A DNA stretch of 33,643 bases. It comes from a virus. The number at the start of each line of letters is the position of its first letter. The first letter of the stretch is position 1. The position numbers and the translations under genes are program-made. Location: the IMG/VR virus record IMGVR_UViG_3300010885_049182, positions 1 to 33,643 of that record; one strand, 5' to 3'. Below, in pieces: positions 1 to 9,063 of this stretch. Below the pieces are notes generated by a model. The model worked only from the letters and a program-made list of their open reading frames with translations. It did no database searches and was not told the origin of the DNA.

Positions 1-53
1 AGCCGACACAGTTTCAGAATCTCCGTCGCTGTCACCGTGATGATAATCGCCAT
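1..53 (-). CDS. 5' end of a further late gene, cut by the window edge
   Basis: An ATG at 53-51 on the minus strand opens a frame reading MAIIITVTATEILKLCR that runs off the window without a stop. A purine-rich ribosome binding site (AAAGGGGGGG) lies just upstream. It follows the 1892-residue gene after a 54-base gap and continues the leftward late operon. Too little is visible to assign a function. The hydrophobic opening fits a membrane or signal segment, but that is only a guess. Confidence 0.5.
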   Translation of the reverse strand, partial: MAIIITVTATEILKLCR

Positions 54-107
54 TAGCGCCCCCCCTTTCTCCCTGACACCGGAAATTGTCGCCAACCTCC
101 CGAACCA

Positions 108-3100
108 TTATACTTCAGGAATCAAACAATTGTTTCCATATCGGAATGAGTTTTGTCCCTGTTTAACCCTCTTGACGATGTAGTCATACAATACTTCAGC
201 AGGGATATTCCCGCTTTTAAGAGCGTGTTCCACTTCCCCGCGAATGGCGATATTGCTGTGAGAACCAAGAACATTTTCCATCCGATTATTGATTGAAAAA
301 TGAAGATTTGCGCCTTGGGCGGCGCGTTCATGGTGGGCGTCAGAGATACCTTGCTCGCTTGAAGCCCATGCGTTATCGCTATCTTTTGCGTTTGGGTCAA
401 AACCGGGGAGATGGTAGAAGGGTCCTCCCTGCGTTTCAAAGGTAGCGCCGGAGGGCAGTGTGACCGTACCGACTTTGGCTTGGTCTGCGATAGTAAATCC
501 AACGCGTGTAGTCTTGGAATTAGAAATTCCAGCGAGGTTTCTGACACTCGCTAAAGGCGACTTCGTCTGCTGGCTGGAATTCCTGTTTTCTATCTTACCA
601 CTATCGTCACTCTGTGCAAGACCCAAATCCGGAATCATTTGGTCTAATTTTGTTTTTATTCCGGCATAAAACTGCTCGGCAGGTTTGCCCGTTTCTTTTG
701 CCCATGTTTTCGCCCTTTGTTCCCACAGACCTCTGACCGCTTTGCGCTCAGCATCGTTTTTAAACGCGCCCGCTTTTGCAAACGTGTCAATCAAGTTGTC
801 CAGAGGTTTTGCCGCTTCCTTGTCCTTTTCCGTAGCGGAAGGCGTATTCTGTCCCGCGACAGTCTGCGAAGCCTGTACGGGTCGCGCAAGCGGGTTTACG
901 GGCGTCTTACTGCTATTACCTGCGGCAATCGCCTTTGCTAACGGTGATTGTTTTTCTTCAGGAAGTTTGCTCTGGTTCTCGTAATACTTCCTTGCCGCTT
1001 CTGCGCGATTTTGCCATGCCTGATTCGCTTGCTTGACTTCCTCTGGCGTATTGCGCTGTGAATACTGAGACACATATTGGGAACGAGCGTCCTGATACAG
1101 TTTGTCCAGATGCGGTTTGACTTTTTCGCCGAATGACTTGATTGCTTCGTTAGCAAAGTCACCGAACTTCACCGCGCCCTTCGCCATCTTCACCGCCATC
1201 AGTTTCGCCAAATCGGGTAAGAACTTGGCAAACCGTGCGGCAGTCATCGCGCCAAACGGGTCAGACATCACAATGCCCTTGCCGAGTTCGCGCTTCAGTC
1301 TGTCCGACAAACGCGCCTGAATACGGCTTTCAATGGCTTCCAATTGCTCCAGACGGGAGTTTGGTTGTGACTTAGAAAAAGCGACTCCGTAAGGCTTTTC
1401 CATTCCTCTGGACTCACCAGCAGTTTTTGCGTTACTGTATAGCGGTCCATAGAAAGCGTCTTTTGCTTTGCCGTTTTCGTCAACAAACTCCTCTGGTCTG
1501 TACGACAAGTCTTTGCCGCCCATAATAATTTCGACGGTACGCGCAAAACGGGACGGCGAAACATTTTCTTTCTGTTTCGACAGCACGTTCCGCAACATAT
1601 CGACAAGGCGACCAAAAGCCTTTTTGACTTGTTTTTGAAGGCGTTCCGATAAAGGTAATTTAGCGTCTGCCTCTCGCTCCTTGATGTTCTCTGCTATTCG
1701 CTTCAAGTTATCTTGCCATGTAGGTTTGACTTTCGGCGCAGGGGCGGTCATCCCAAGATATTCAAGGTAAGATTGCGGGGTTTCTTTCGCGTTTAATTTC
1801 CCGCCTTTCCCAACCTGAAGCATGATTTCTTTGCGAATGCCTTCGGCAACCCATTCGTTGAACAAGTCTTTCAAGTCATAATCTGATCCAGGGAATTTGC
1901 GGTATAATTCCGCTCTCATATTTTCGTTGCCCACTAAATCAGCAAAGTAATTGTGTAACGATGAACGTTCTTCGCCGGGTAACAAGAATGATAGGTGATG
2001 AGCGATTTCATGAGGAGTAACATCCTCTTGACCTGCGCCTACTTTGGACAAGTACACAACGGAGTTTGCCGTTTCTAATGGATGTTTCAAGACATAAAAA
2101 CCAGACGCTTTTACGCCAGATGCATTGCTGTCACCTGCGGTTTGATCTGTGTTGGAAAGGCGAACAAAGTCAAAAGCGGGAGTTGGCAATGTATCAACAA
2201 ACAGTTTTGCTACCTTCTTGGCGGCAGGAGACAGGTTCTGATCCGATTCTAAGGATTTAAGGAAGTTTTCCTTGCCCGTTTGCACAATGCCTTTTGCGGT
2301 TTGATCCCGTTTTAACTCCTCTTTTTCCCGCTTATGTTGCTCCAACACCTGCTCAAACGTTGGTACATAATTACGATCTCTTTCCTCTTGAAGTTCTTTT
2401 TCGTTTTCTACTTTGATCCTACGAGCAAATTCTTCTTTGCTCATAGGCTCATCCATCCATGCATCTTTTTCGATGCCTCTTTGATGCTCGATTTTGACCG
2501 CTTCCCAAAAAGTGTCGGGGTCTTTGTCAAAAGTACGGCGGTCTGTCCGTCGCATAATCCGGTCAAACTCATCGCGGGTTATGCCGGGGTTATCCTGCAT
2601 CTCCTCTAATCCAACACTAATCAGAAAGTCAACATCGTACCTATCATCTGGTGTGAATTTTGAGTACAATATCGCTTTGTCTTTAGATGCAAAGCCTTCT
2701 TTGGCATGAATCTCATTGGATTGTTTCCATATCTCCCGCAAGTACGTCTTGATTGACTCCCCATGCTCGTCAATCATCTGCTTGCGCCATTCATTGAACT
2801 TGATAGCGCCCTTAGCAATCTTGACCGCGCCAAGTTTGGCATACGCCGCAATTAACTCTGGTTCATCTTCGGGACGGAATGCGATACCTGCGCCCTTCTT
2901 CCGCTGCTTGATCTCGTCGATCTTGGCGCGAGCGTCGGACTCGATGGCGTCAAGGCGGGAGGTAGACTTTGCCGATTTTGGGGATTTATTTGATTCAGAT
3001 GCAGTGTTGCGTTTGTCGACTACGTAATCTCTCAAGTCCGTTTTGCCAAGACTTGTTTGCATTATCTCCTTTTTGCCGATTCTCATGGGAGTTGCAAATT

Positions 3101-5786
3101 CTTTTTCTTGGGAATATTTGTCCAGCCATTGAACATATACGTTCCCGTTGTTATCTACGGTGATAACCTGCCCTTTGACTTTGGGGTCATGGACGGAATA
3201 TATTCTTTTCCCTCTCATATCTTCGACATAAGCGGGAATTTGGTCAAGGTGCGTGTTTCCAGCGTTTCGTGACGCACGAATTTTTATTTCGCGTGAAATA
3301 TAAAATTCTGAGGTAAACTCCACCTGTTTACCTCGCGCTATAGCAATACCCCCCTCTTGATTGACTTCATCGGCAAATTTTTGCGCGGATTCCAAAGAGT
3401 CAAAATCCATGTAAGTCTTTGGGAGATTTCTTCTGTCAGCAGGAGTAAGTGAGTCAATGCCTTCCACAACAGGCTTTGCCGGTTCAGAAACAGCAACGCC
3501 CTCCGGTTTGGAGGGCGTCTTGCTTACTTCTTGGGCAGGTTTGGAACGATATTGATTGTCAGCATTATCTAAATACTCAGAACGCTTATTTTCTGACATT
3601 TGCGAAATTTTGAAAGGACTTTTGTCAAAAACACCTTTGCCACTAAGCACATAAAAGGCGTCTTTATCAAAAACATCGCTTGACTTAAACTTACCTGCAA
3701 GGTAGTTTTCCCATACAATACTTTCCCAATCAGCAATGGCTGAGTTATATTTCTCTCGAGCAATTGCATTAGAGGCAAATTTTTGTTTTAGACGCCGAGA
3801 TTGTTCCGCTTCCGACATTCTGCTTAATTGATATGCGGATACATCCGTTCCTATAATAGGTTTTGATGCGCCAACAGACCGTGCGTAACTTTCCTTATCC
3901 TTCATCCACGCAGGATTCTCCGTCTTAGCAGGTTCCGTCTTGCTTACTTCTTGGGCGGGTTCCGTCTTAGCAGGTTCCGTCTTAGCAGGTTTAGCGGCAG
4001 GAGGTTTGGGCGACAAATCAAGACCTGGCACGGTAGGAGTGCCCGGTTTGTTCGGAGCAGACAATTCCCCTACCGGATTCAATCTGATACCCGGCGCTGA
4101 CGGAACATTTCGAGAAGGCGAGGCGCTTCCCTGACGAAGCGGAGACGGACTCTTGTCTACAAGGCGATTCGGAATTATTGTTGTGTCAGGATTCTTCGCA
4201 CCCGGCATCATTGGCAATCCTGGCACATCCGGCAATGAATACTTGGAAGGGTCTACTCCGGCAAGGTCAAGCGGTGATCTTTTAGAATCGGGACGCGAAA
4301 AAGGAGGACGCAACATCATAGGAGCGCCGCCAGTACTTAAATCAAGCAGTGACTTGCCGCGAGGAACTGAAAATCTAAACGGAGCGACATCTCCCGCCAT
4401 GTTGGGCAATGGAGCCTCTACGCCGCCGTGCGCCCGTCCTGCAAGAGCGCCCGCAATGGCTTCTGCTGCCATATACGGATCACGGTTCTTTGCCGCTTCT
4501 ATCGCAGGAGGAACGGACAATCCTACATTCAATCCGACGTTGCTCGCCGCTTCAAAACCTTTGGCAAATTGACGCGCCGCCGCGACGTACTCTGGAGCCG
4601 CCCTTCCCGCTATCGCCGCGTTATACATGGCAAGTGGCGAAACTCCTCGCGCCTTCGCCGCCGCCATCAGCGTTTTTCCTGCCGCGATTGCGCCATAAGC
4701 GGATTTCGAGTTACGCACCGCTTGCGCCGGGTTCAACCCAAACGCAACGGCAAGCGCCGTGATCTTTCCTGCTGCCGCCGCGCCGGGAGCCGTTGCATTG
4801 GCTTTTTCCTGCCGCTGGCGGTACTGGTCGGCAACCTCCGGGTCGTAGGAGTTGCCCATCATTGCGCCCGCCGCCGCATCAATACCCTTCGGACCAAGCA
4901 TCGCGCCGCCTGCGCTACCGAGAACCGTTCCCGCAAGCGCCCCCACCGGACCAAACGCCCCCCCGACTTTTCCAAGAACCGCGCCGCCTGCATAACCTGA
5001 TGCCGCCGCTTTTGCAAGCTCCGGGTAGTCTTGTAATTGGGAGTCCAAATATACCTGTGTCGGGTCTTTGGCGACAAGGGGATTTGTCTGGTCAAACACT
5101 TCATTCGCCGCCGCCGTGTAACCATTTTTCTTCAAGCGAGACTGTTCCATCTGCGATAGGGAAAGCGCGAAGTTACGGGCAATAGCATTTGGAGCGTTCA
5201 AGATTGCATCGCCCAAATACCCCAATGCGCCTAACTCGTTTTTGCGTGGAGGCGCAACAGTTGGGACATTTGGCGCAGTCTTCCGTAATGCCTGTGCGTT
5301 ATTGGCGTAAGGCGTTCCTAAAACATCGGGGATTGCATTGCCGAAAAAATCTGTCTTGACAGGAGCGCTCGCCTGTACATCTGCGTAAGACTTGCCCCCA
5401 TTGGAAATAGCAGTATTGTCACGCCGTCTAAAATCTGTAATGCTCATCGGCGGCGATTGAGGCGCAGGTTTACTTGCCGTCTTTCTAACAGGCGCATTCT
5501 TCCTAACAGGCGCAGGAGTAGTTTTAGAAGGGTAGGAATCTACAAGGCGGCGCTGTTGTTCCGCTTTCCCTGCATCGGGATACGAGGAAAGAGCCGCATC
5601 CTCACGATGTCTAAAATCCGTAATGTTGATCTGCTTTGCTTGCGGAGGCTTAGGCGCGGTTGGGGTTTTTGCCGAGGCAAACACTTTTTCTGCCGCATCC
5701 GCTATGTCTTCTTTGGAAGGTTCTTGGTTAAAAGAAACTCGGTATTTCGCCCCGGTAGCAGGGTCTTTGATTTCATAGTCAGGCAT
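108..5786 (-). CDS. Giant internal virion protein with HEXXH metallopeptidase motif and duplicated polyvalent-protein-like module (1892 aa)
   Basis: The largest gene and the last complete one of the late operon; its ATG directly follows the TAA of the gene before, with AAAGGA upstream. The N terminus (MPDYEIKDPATGAKYRV, then an acidic helix) is a short domain often seen at the start of phage internal proteins. Two copies of an ITDFR-containing motif follow (about residues 52-71 and 113-131), then a Gly/Ala-rich hydrophobic stretch at about 265-312 that could insert in a membrane. Pro/Lys/Thr/Glu-rich linker repeats lie around 605-765. HEIAH at residues 1259-1263 is a zinc-peptidase HEXXH motif; E1311 in NEWVAEG could be the third ligand. 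Two related modules (about 943-1027 and 1479-1571) carry the A-V-K-x-A-K-G-A-[IV]-K-F motif seen in large polyvalent phage proteins. Position and size suggest an ejected protein. Coding and phage origin are certain; the enzymatic role is inference. Confidence 0.85.
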   Translation of the reverse strand: MPDYEIKDPATGAKYRVSFNQEPSKEDIADAAEKVFASAKTPTAPKPPQAKQINITDFRHREDAALSSYPDAGKAEQQRRLVDSYPSKTTPAPVRKNAPVRKTASKPAPQSPPMSITDFRRRDNTAISNGGKSYADVQASAPVKTDFFGNAIPDVLGTPYANNAQALRKTAPNVPTVAPPRKNELGALGYLGDAILNAPNAIARNFALSLSQMEQSRLKKNGYTAAANEVFDQTNPLVAKDPTQVYLDSQLQDYPELAKAAASGYAGGAVLGKVGGAFGPVGALAGTVLGSAGGAMLGPKGIDAAAGAMMGNSYDPEVADQYRQRQEKANATAPGAAAAGKITALAVAFGLNPAQAVRNSKSAYGAIAAGKTLMAAAKARGVSPLAMYNAAIAGRAAPEYVAAARQFAKGFEAASNVGLNVGLSVPPAIEAAKNRDPYMAAEAIAGALAGRAHGGVEAPLPNMAGDVAPFRFSVPRGKSLLDLSTGGAPMMLRPPFSRPDSKRSPLDLAGVDPSKYSLPDVPGLPMMPGAKNPDTTIIPNRLVDKSPSPLRQGSASPSRNVPSAPGIRLNPVGELSAPNKPGTPTVPGLDLSPKPPAAKPAKTEPAKTEPAQEVSKTEPAKTENPAWMKDKESYARSVGASKPIIGTDVSAYQLSRMSEAEQSRRLKQKFASNAIAREKYNSAIADWESIVWENYLAGKFKSSDVFDKDAFYVLSGKGVFDKSPFKISQMSENKRSEYLDNADNQYRSKPAQEVSKTPSKPEGVAVSEPAKPVVEGIDSLTPADRRNLPKTYMDFDSLESAQKFADEVNQEGGIAIARGKQVEFTSEFYISREIKIRASRNAGNTHLDQIPAYVEDMRGKRIYSVHDPKVKGQVITVDNNGNVYVQWLDKYSQEKEFATPMRIGKKEIMQTSLGKTDLRDYVVDKRNTASESNKSPKSAKSTSRLDAIESDARAKIDEIKQRKKGAGIAFRPEDEPELIAAYAKLGAVKIAKGAIKFNEWRKQMIDEHGESIKTYLREIWKQSNEIHAKEGFASKDKAILYSKFTPDDRYDVDFLISVGLEEMQDNPGITRDEFDRIMRRTDRRTFDKDPDTFWEAVKIEHQRGIEKDAWMDEPMSKEEFARRIKVENEKELQEERDRNYVPTFEQVLEQHKREKEELKRDQTAKGIVQTGKENFLKSLESDQNLSPAAKKVAKLFVDTLPTPAFDFVRLSNTDQTAGDSNASGVKASGFYVLKHPLETANSVVYLSKVGAGQEDVTPHEIAHHLSFLLPGEERSSLHNYFADLVGNENMRAELYRKFPGSDYDLKDLFNEWVAEGIRKEIMLQVGKGGKLNAKETPQSYLEYLGMTAPAPKVKPTWQDNLKRIAENIKEREADAKLPLSERLQKQVKKAFGRLVDMLRNVLSKQKENVSPSRFARTVEIIMGGKDLSYRPEEFVDENGKAKDAFYGPLYSNAKTAGESRGMEKPYGVAFSKSQPNSRLEQLEAIESRIQARLSDRLKRELGKGIVMSDPFGAMTAARFAKFLPDLAKLMAVKMAKGAVKFGDFANEAIKSFGEKVKPHLDKLYQDARSQYVSQYSQRNTPEEVKQANQAWQNRAEAARKYYENQSKLPEEKQSPLAKAIAAGNSSKTPVNPLARPVQASQTVAGQNTPSATEKDKEAAKPLDNLIDTFAKAGAFKNDAERKAVRGLWEQRAKTWAKETGKPAEQFYAGIKTKLDQMIPDLGLAQSDDSGKIENRNSSQQTKSPLASVRNLAGISNSKTTRVGFTIADQAKVGTVTLPSGATFETQGGPFYHLPGFDPNAKDSDNAWASSEQGISDAHHERAAQGANLHFSINNRMENVLGSHSNIAIRGEVEHALKSGNIPAEVLYDYIVKRVKQGQNSFRYGNNCLIPEV
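3518..3963. repeat. Direct repeat in linker of the giant virion protein
   Basis: GTCTTGCTTACTTCTTGGGC occurs near 3519 and again near 3938, encoding PAQEVSKT twice. Between and around them are short PAKTE repeats. These low-complexity linkers separate the N-terminal membrane-like part from the peptidase region. Confidence 0.75.
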
Positions 5787-7571
5787 TTATGGAATCCTTT
5801 TGAATTCGGCAATTTTTCCCGATTTGGTTGTGACCTTGCCAGTCAAAGAAGAACGTGAATTACTGCTCCGTGACGGAGGAGGAGTTGGCGAACTTAAACC
5901 AACCGCCCCTCTCATCTTTTTAGCATCGCGGGGAATAGCATCCTTTTGGGCTTGTGTCAAGGCAGGAGGAGGAGTAGCCTTATTTTTACCGGGGGTATCG
6001 TAAATAAAACCGCCTGTAGGGTTTTTAACAAGGGGTTTGCCGTTTGAAGGAATCGTGACAGGGAATCCTAAAGGAACATCAGGTTTGGTTTTGGGAGAAT
6101 TAGGGTTCAATCTCGATCGTTTTGTATCGACCAACCCTTGCATTTGATCTTTTTCTTCAGGAAGGAGAGTGTGCCAAACGCCATTCTTTCTATATCCGCC
6201 CGCCTTTAAAATGCTCTCCATCCCATCAATTTCATCATTAACTTTAAAAATTTCAGATGGCGTCAATCCTGTTACCGGGTCACGGAAGGAAGCGCCCGGC
6301 TTTTTGCTTTTCTCATACTCGAATCGTTTTAACGCAAGCTCATAAGTCCTGTCGGCATTCTTTCTTGCCGCCTCCGTAGTCGCCGCTTGTCGATCGGCAT
6401 CGGCTTGACGCAATGCAATCTCCGCTTTCTGATACGGAGTCATTTCGTCGTTTGCTTTGAAATTGTAATTTATTGGCAATGCGCTGGGATTCAGCGCCTT
6501 CATGATCTGGTTTAGCCTGTTGCCCGCTTGTTGTTTTGTTTCAATAGAAGCGTTCGGGTTTTGCATTGTCCTTTCATGGATAGGAATCTCTAACTGCAAT
6601 CGCTTGACTTGCGCCTCATACTTCAATTGATCTGGTGACTTTGCCGGGATTTTGGCAAAAGCGCCCGCCCCCGGATACTTCTGCAAAATTGCAGGATTGC
6701 CCGCAAGATACGCTTGTCGAGCCTCTGGAGTCATCTGGGCAAGCATTATCACCATCGCCCGTTCATCGTCTCTGATGCCGTTCTCTCTTTTCTCTTTTTC
6801 GGCAATAGAGCGCTCCAGAGCGGTTACCTTCTTAATGCCCAAATTCTCCCGGTTCGCCGCTTGCTGATACTGTCTCTGGTAGTCCTGTGCCGCTACCTGA
6901 TTCGCGTTCTGGATATCCTGTACTTGCGCGTTGTAGTTCTGCAATCGGTCTTGCTCCCGCGCATCCGATCCCTGCATTGCACCCTGACCGCCTGCCGCAA
7001 GCCCTGCAAGAGCGCCCTGACCGCCGCCAAGCAATCCTCCCAGCAATGCCGCAACGCCAGAGGCAATCAAGCCCCGCTTCGCATCGCCCCTGAAATCACG
7101 CGGCGTCAATGCCGGATTCCGAATCATGTTACGAGGAACCGGATACTTATAATCCTCATTGCGAAGCGATTCTAATTCGTCATTCTGGTAATTGTTACTC
7201 ACAGGCGCAGGAGGGGCAGGATTAGGGACAACCGCTATCATGCCATTCCGAGAAGATTCGGTTGACACTGGATTGTCGGGGTAATAACCCGGTGATACGG
7301 ATTGACCCATATGGAATCCCGGCACTAATGGGAAAGGTTCGTTCGTAGGGGGAGACGGTGCAATCGGGATAAGTTGCTCATCCGTCAAATCGTTCAATGT
7401 CGGACGCGCATACCCCTTTGGTTGGAACATACCAAGAAGCGGATCATAAGGACCCGCGCCTAAACGTTGACTTGCAGGACCGCTTTGACTTGCAGGTATC
7501 GGTATCCATTGACTTCGCGGCGGCACAGGATCAAGACCCGTATTTGGTTTTTTTGCAGGAGGTTTTGCCAT
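5787..7571 (-). CDS. Probable internal/ejection virion protein (594 aa)
   Basis: No family is recognised. The first 150 residues are Pro-rich and low in predicted structure. A Gly/Ala-rich hydrophobic segment at about 163-203 (LIASGVAALLGGLLGGG core) resembles a glycine-zipper membrane segment. Long charged helices rich in Gln, Glu, Arg and Lys follow (about 205-290 and 370-425), then a basic Pro/Ser-rich tail. This layout and its position just before the giant 1892-residue protein fit a DNA-ejection or core protein. It starts at ATG 7571 behind AAAGGGAATCACA, a leader shared with other virion genes, and its TAA abuts the ATG of the next gene, so translation is probably coupled. Confidence 0.8.
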   Translation of the reverse strand: MAKPPAKKPNTGLDPVPPRSQWIPIPASQSGPASQRLGAGPYDPLLGMFQPKGYARPTLNDLTDEQLIPIAPSPPTNEPFPLVPGFHMGQSVSPGYYPDNPVSTESSRNGMIAVVPNPAPPAPVSNNYQNDELESLRNEDYKYPVPRNMIRNPALTPRDFRGDAKRGLIASGVAALLGGLLGGGQGALAGLAAGGQGAMQGSDAREQDRLQNYNAQVQDIQNANQVAAQDYQRQYQQAANRENLGIKKVTALERSIAEKEKRENGIRDDERAMVIMLAQMTPEARQAYLAGNPAILQKYPGAGAFAKIPAKSPDQLKYEAQVKRLQLEIPIHERTMQNPNASIETKQQAGNRLNQIMKALNPSALPINYNFKANDEMTPYQKAEIALRQADADRQAATTEAARKNADRTYELALKRFEYEKSKKPGASFRDPVTGLTPSEIFKVNDEIDGMESILKAGGYRKNGVWHTLLPEEKDQMQGLVDTKRSRLNPNSPKTKPDVPLGFPVTIPSNGKPLVKNPTGGFIYDTPGKNKATPPPALTQAQKDAIPRDAKKMRGAVGLSSPTPPPSRSSNSRSSLTGKVTTKSGKIAEFKRIP

Positions 7572-7600
7572 TAGTGTGATTCCCTTTTCTCTCTGTTAAA

Positions 7601-8251
7601 TCAAAGCGGTTTAGACTGCGTTTGTTGTTTCATACCGCCCATACCGTACAGGCTTGCCCCGGTCTGCAATGCACCGCTTAACAGGTTTGTCCAGCGATCT
7701 ATTTTATGGTTCTCCTGCTGTTGCCATGCGTTCGCCATATTGCCGTACATACCCCCCGCATTGCCATAGGCGCTCTGCGCGTTGCCGTATGCGCCCATCG
7801 CATTACCATAGCCCTGCTGTGCATTACCAGAGAGTAACTGTTGCAGTTGGTTCGCCGAGTCTACCGCTCGCTGATTGTAGTAGTTGGACGCATCGTTCTG
7901 CGCTCCCCCTAACGCCCGTGCCAATTGGGACGCATAAATGGTTCCCTGACCTGCCGTGAAAGAATCGCCTCCCCCATTAGGAATCTGGTTTCTTAACTGC
8001 TCCATCTGCCGATTGTAAGCGTCCTGCATATTGCCCGTATTCTGATTCACAAACGAAGCGGTTTCCTGAGACGTTGGAGCATAGGTTCGCTTGCTTAAAA
8101 GCGAGGCAAGACCGGAGATAGCATTGTCTGCTTGCGGGCGATACTGCTGATACTGCCCGTATGCCGATTCCCCTGCATCCTTGAACTGGTTCCCAATGCC
8201 AGAAGCCATCTGCGCTTGTTGTTTTTGATCCCCAATGTACGGATTTCCCAT
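7601..8251 (-). CDS. Small Gln/Asn/Gly-rich virion protein with YGNA repeats (216 aa)
   Basis: The protein is rich in Gln, Asn, Gly, Ala and Tyr. Tandem repeats at about residues 148-172 have the pattern YGNAxxA-YGNAxxA-YGNAGGM-YGN, and the C terminus is a Gly/Met/Leu-rich segment. No catalytic motif is visible. It is the first of three consecutive genes that look like internal virion or ejection proteins. The start at 8251 is supported by GAGAGAAAAGGAATCACA. The family was not recognised, so the role rests on context and composition. Confidence 0.75.
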   Translation of the reverse strand: MGNPYIGDQKQQAQMASGIGNQFKDAGESAYGQYQQYRPQADNAISGLASLLSKRTYAPTSQETASFVNQNTGNMQDAYNRQMEQLRNQIPNGGGDSFTAGQGTIYASQLARALGGAQNDASNYYNQRAVDSANQLQQLLSGNAQQGYGNAMGAYGNAQSAYGNAGGMYGNMANAWQQQENHKIDRWTNLLSGALQTGASLYGMGGMKQQTQSKPL

Positions 8252-8278
8252 GTTTGTGATTCCTTTTCTCTCTCAGGT

Positions 8279-9037
8279 TTATATTGTCGCCATGTGTCTT
8301 ACATCGTTGGTATTGACACAGACAAAAGTCAATGTCGCAGAAGCGGCAGTGATAGATATCGTAGAAGGAGTCAATGTCTGACCCGAAGAAGCGCCAAACT
8401 GGTAAGTTCCAGACGATACCTTCGTTACCATCACAACCTCCCCAACCAACATCGCAGGTAATGTCACGATAGTGACGACGGCGCTTGAGGAGATGTCATA
8501 GCATTTATTCGATGTCGAAAGCGTATACGTGTAAGAAGAACCGCTGCCCCCCGATAAAGCAGTCACCCCATTTATCGGAAAAGCTCTGGCAGGAGTCGCC
8601 CATGCCCCGTCTCCGCGCAAGAACGTTGTGCTATCCGCTGTTCCCGTCGCTGATAGTTTTGTGTTCGTAATCAGTCCGTTCGGGATATCCGCTAAGGCAA
8701 GACTGCGGAACGTTGGAATACCGCTTGCGCCATCGGGAGACGCCCATAAAAGGTTCGCCGCCTGAAAAGCCAGAGAAACGGTGATAACGCCATTCGTCGT
8801 CAACGGAGAGTTATCAAGGGTAAACTGCGAAGGCATTGCAAGGCTTACCGAAGTCAACCCCGAAGAAGAAGATGCCTGTACATAATTATTAGTGTTGGTC
8901 ACCGCCGGAGACGGTTGCGCGTTGGCGCGTTCCATCGCGGCAATCCTTGCCAACAATTGACTATCTGCCGCTTTCAAGGCGTTGATGTCGGCGTCGAAGT
9001 CACCCTGTCTCGGATTCCTGACATTGTATTCCGGCAT
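8279..9037 (-). CDS. Tail fibre / receptor-binding-type protein (252 aa)
   Basis: The N terminus carries a short helical coiled-coil segment (about residues 12-40: DFDADINALKAADSQLLARI). A classic phage fibre shaft follows: GLTSVSL, then FTLDNSPLTTNGVITVSLA, then PTFRSLALADIPNGLI, ending in TTFLRGDGAWATP. This order is diagnostic of fibre proteins in many tailed phages. The last 100 residues form a beta-rich head (GSGSSYTYTL through VNTNDVRHMATI). It lies directly downstream of the nozzle-like gene, as expected for a tail appendage. The start at 9037 has AGGGG upstream. Confidence in fibre type is high; the receptor is unknown. Confidence 0.85.
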   Translation of the reverse strand: MPEYNVRNPRQGDFDADINALKAADSQLLARIAAMERANAQPSPAVTNTNNYVQASSSSGLTSVSLAMPSQFTLDNSPLTTNGVITVSLAFQAANLLWASPDGASGIPTFRSLALADIPNGLITNTKLSATGTADSTTFLRGDGAWATPARAFPINGVTALSGGSGSSYTYTLSTSNKCYDISSSAVVTIVTLPAMLVGEVVMVTKVSSGTYQFGASSGQTLTPSTISITAASATLTFVCVNTNDVRHMATI

Positions 9038-9063
9038 GATAAAACCCCTGAATTTGTTGAAGA

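Noticed and set aside
4428-5000. A 190-residue open frame on the plus strand opposite the giant virion gene.
   Set aside because: Arg/His/Cys-rich composition, no ribosome binding site, and it mirrors the codon pattern of the minus-strand gene.
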